Positions 5,647 to 6,171 of a DNA stretch of 6,171 bases are shown piece after piece (the stretch's first letter is position 1; the number at the start of each line of letters is the position of its first letter). Below the pieces are notes generated by a model. That model was not told the DNA's origin. It made no database searches and was given only the letters and a program-made list of their open reading frames with translations. The stretch spans positions 1 to 6,171 of the forward strand of contig JAFAPL010000886.1 of NCBI GenBank assembly GCA_019247135.1, in the 5' to 3' direction. The position numbers and the translations under genes are program-made. This DNA comes from Chloroflexota bacterium (GTDB lineage Bacteria; Chloroflexota; UBA6077; CF-72).

Positions 5647-6029
5647 GGTCGATATCTGAAGTCCGGCTCGATGATGCGGACTGGCATTGGACGTTGGGCG
5701 GTGTAGCGGAAGCGCTTTCGAGCGCGCCACAGAGCGGCCCGAGGCAGTGCTACCCCGATGACCCACAGGGCGCAGCCGCCGCCGACGCCAGCAACCCCGT
5801 CGAATATGTAGCCAATGCCACCCAGGAGAGGCAGCAGCAACGCCGCGAGCACCAGTTGGGAGACGTGCAAGCGTCCACCGATGCGCGGCAGGATCACCAG
5901 GTTGAACCAGGCGACGACCGCCAGGACGGCCAGCGCCATGCCGATCCAGAACAGCGCGCTCAGCAACAGCATGAGCGTGATCAGGGCAAGGACTCCCCAC
6001 AACGCCGCGCGCCAGCCTGACAACCGCAT
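5643..6029 (-). CDS. hypothetical small integral membrane protein (about four helices)
   Basis: A 128-residue hydrophobic protein with probable membrane helices near 8-24, 27-47, 57-75 and 79-97, then a basic tail (W-R-A-R-K-R-F-R, 101-108) that would be cytoplasmic by the positive-inside rule. Glycine clusters occur in helices 3-4 (L-L-G-G-I-G-Y and G-V-G-G-G). No domain family is recognised. ATG at 6029 was chosen because helix 1 begins within ten residues and a TACTCT hexamer lies 8 nt upstream. The reading frame stays open to 6149, but the extra 40 residues are Pro/Arg/Ser-rich without membrane character. Its stop overlaps the start of the 59-residue ORF as GTGA, so it is probably the first gene of a unit that ends with NAT. 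Confidence 0.72.
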   Translation of the reverse strand: MRLSGWRAALWGVLALITLMLLLSALFWIGMALAVLAVVAWFNLVILPRIGGRLHVSQLVLAALLLPLLGGIGYIFDGVAGVGGGCALWVIGVALPRAALWRARKRFRYTAQRPMPVRIIEPDFRYRP

Positions 6030-6037
6030 GATCTTGC

Positions 6038-6043
6038 AGAGTA
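6038..6043 (-). promoter_or_regulatory. putative -10 element (TACTCT) for the membrane protein-peptide-NAT unit
   Basis: On the minus strand TACTCT ends 8 nt before the ATG at 6029, identical in sequence and spacing to the element at 4060-4065. It supports that ATG and a leaderless transcript. No recognisable -35 is present. Confidence 0.45.
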
Positions 6044-6171
6044 TGGCGCTCGGCTCGCGAGAGTGTGGCCATTCCAGCGCGCCTGGCGGCTGGTGCGAGC
6101 GGTAGACTCCTGCCGAGCGGGGTGGTGGTCGTGGCGTGGTGGCCTGCATGGGGCGAAGGCCTGCTCCTGGC
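6044..6171. other. right-edge intergenic region with a possible gene start leaving the window
   Basis: Nothing is firmly supported here. On the plus strand a TAGACT (6103-6108) is followed after 13 nt by GTG at 6122, opening a frame to the edge that reads V-V-V-V-A-W-W-P-A-W-G-E-G-L-L-L-A, which could be the start of a membrane-embedded protein divergent from the operon. An ATG at 6148 opens another frame. Sixteen or so residues are too few to decide. The GTG-rich run at 6121-6142 is low-complexity. Confidence 0.2.

Noticed and set aside
4823..5659. A 278-codon plus-strand open frame antisense to NAT and the small ORF.
   Set aside because: NAT has its full catalytic triad on the minus strand; the plus frame is low in recognisable structure and is a by-product of high GC.
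6121..6142. GTGG-rich run as a tandem repeat.
   Set aside because: It is an irregular low-complexity stretch with no fixed unit, easily produced by Val/Trp codons or GC bias.
6030..6149. 40-residue N-terminal extension of the membrane protein.
   Set aside because: It is Pro/Arg/Ser-rich without hydrophobicity and covers the TACTCT element; ATG 6029 starts right before helix 1.
1..6171. Defence, CRISPR, mobile-element or biosynthetic-cluster content.
   Set aside because: No array, transposase, integrase, nuclease, toxin-antitoxin pair or synthase was recognised on either strand.

Overview
The window looks like ordinary chromosome from a high-GC bacterium. Coding is dense on both strands, with short intergenic gaps and almost no Shine-Dalgarno sites. 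A lineage such as Chloroflexota or another leaderless-rich high-GC phylum would fit, but that is inference from gene content and start-site style only. I see no mobile element, CRISPR array, tRNA, rRNA or phage gene.

Layout from left to right. (1) A minus-strand pair at 1-1458: a beta-propeller lactonase, then a short-chain dehydrogenase (SDR) cut by the left edge, joined by a 1-nt TGATG stop/start overlap. (2) A plus-strand alpha/beta hydrolase (1560-2390), divergent from the lactonase across about 100 bp that carries a -10 element for each direction. (3) Two minus-strand genes: a RibD/dihydrofolate-reductase-fold protein (2380-2940), whose 3' end overlaps the hydrolase by 11 nt, and behind it a DUF4432 aldose-epimerase-like protein (2989-4020). 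(4) A plus-strand DUF4126 membrane protein (4147-4662), divergent from DUF4432 and preceded by a possible 29-codon leader ORF. (5) A minus-strand arrangement resembling an operon (6029 down to 4631): a four-helix membrane protein, a 59-residue cationic peptide and an arylamine N-acetyltransferase (NAT), chained by GTGA and TTGA overlaps. The NAT 3' end overlaps DUF4126 by 32 nt.

The SDR, lactonase and DUF4432 genes could together handle free sugars (mutarotation, oxidation to a lactone, lactone hydrolysis), but no substrate can be read from the sequence. The hydrolase, DHFR-fold protein and NAT are common accessory enzymes with no evident shared pathway.

The strongest non-gene signal is a repeated -10-like hexamer, TACNCT, lying 7-9 nt upstream of the start codon of first genes in transcription units. 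Genes inside putative operons lack it. This points to leaderless transcription as the default here. No previously undescribed multi-gene system is clearly supported; the small cationic peptide between the membrane protein and NAT is the least explained element.
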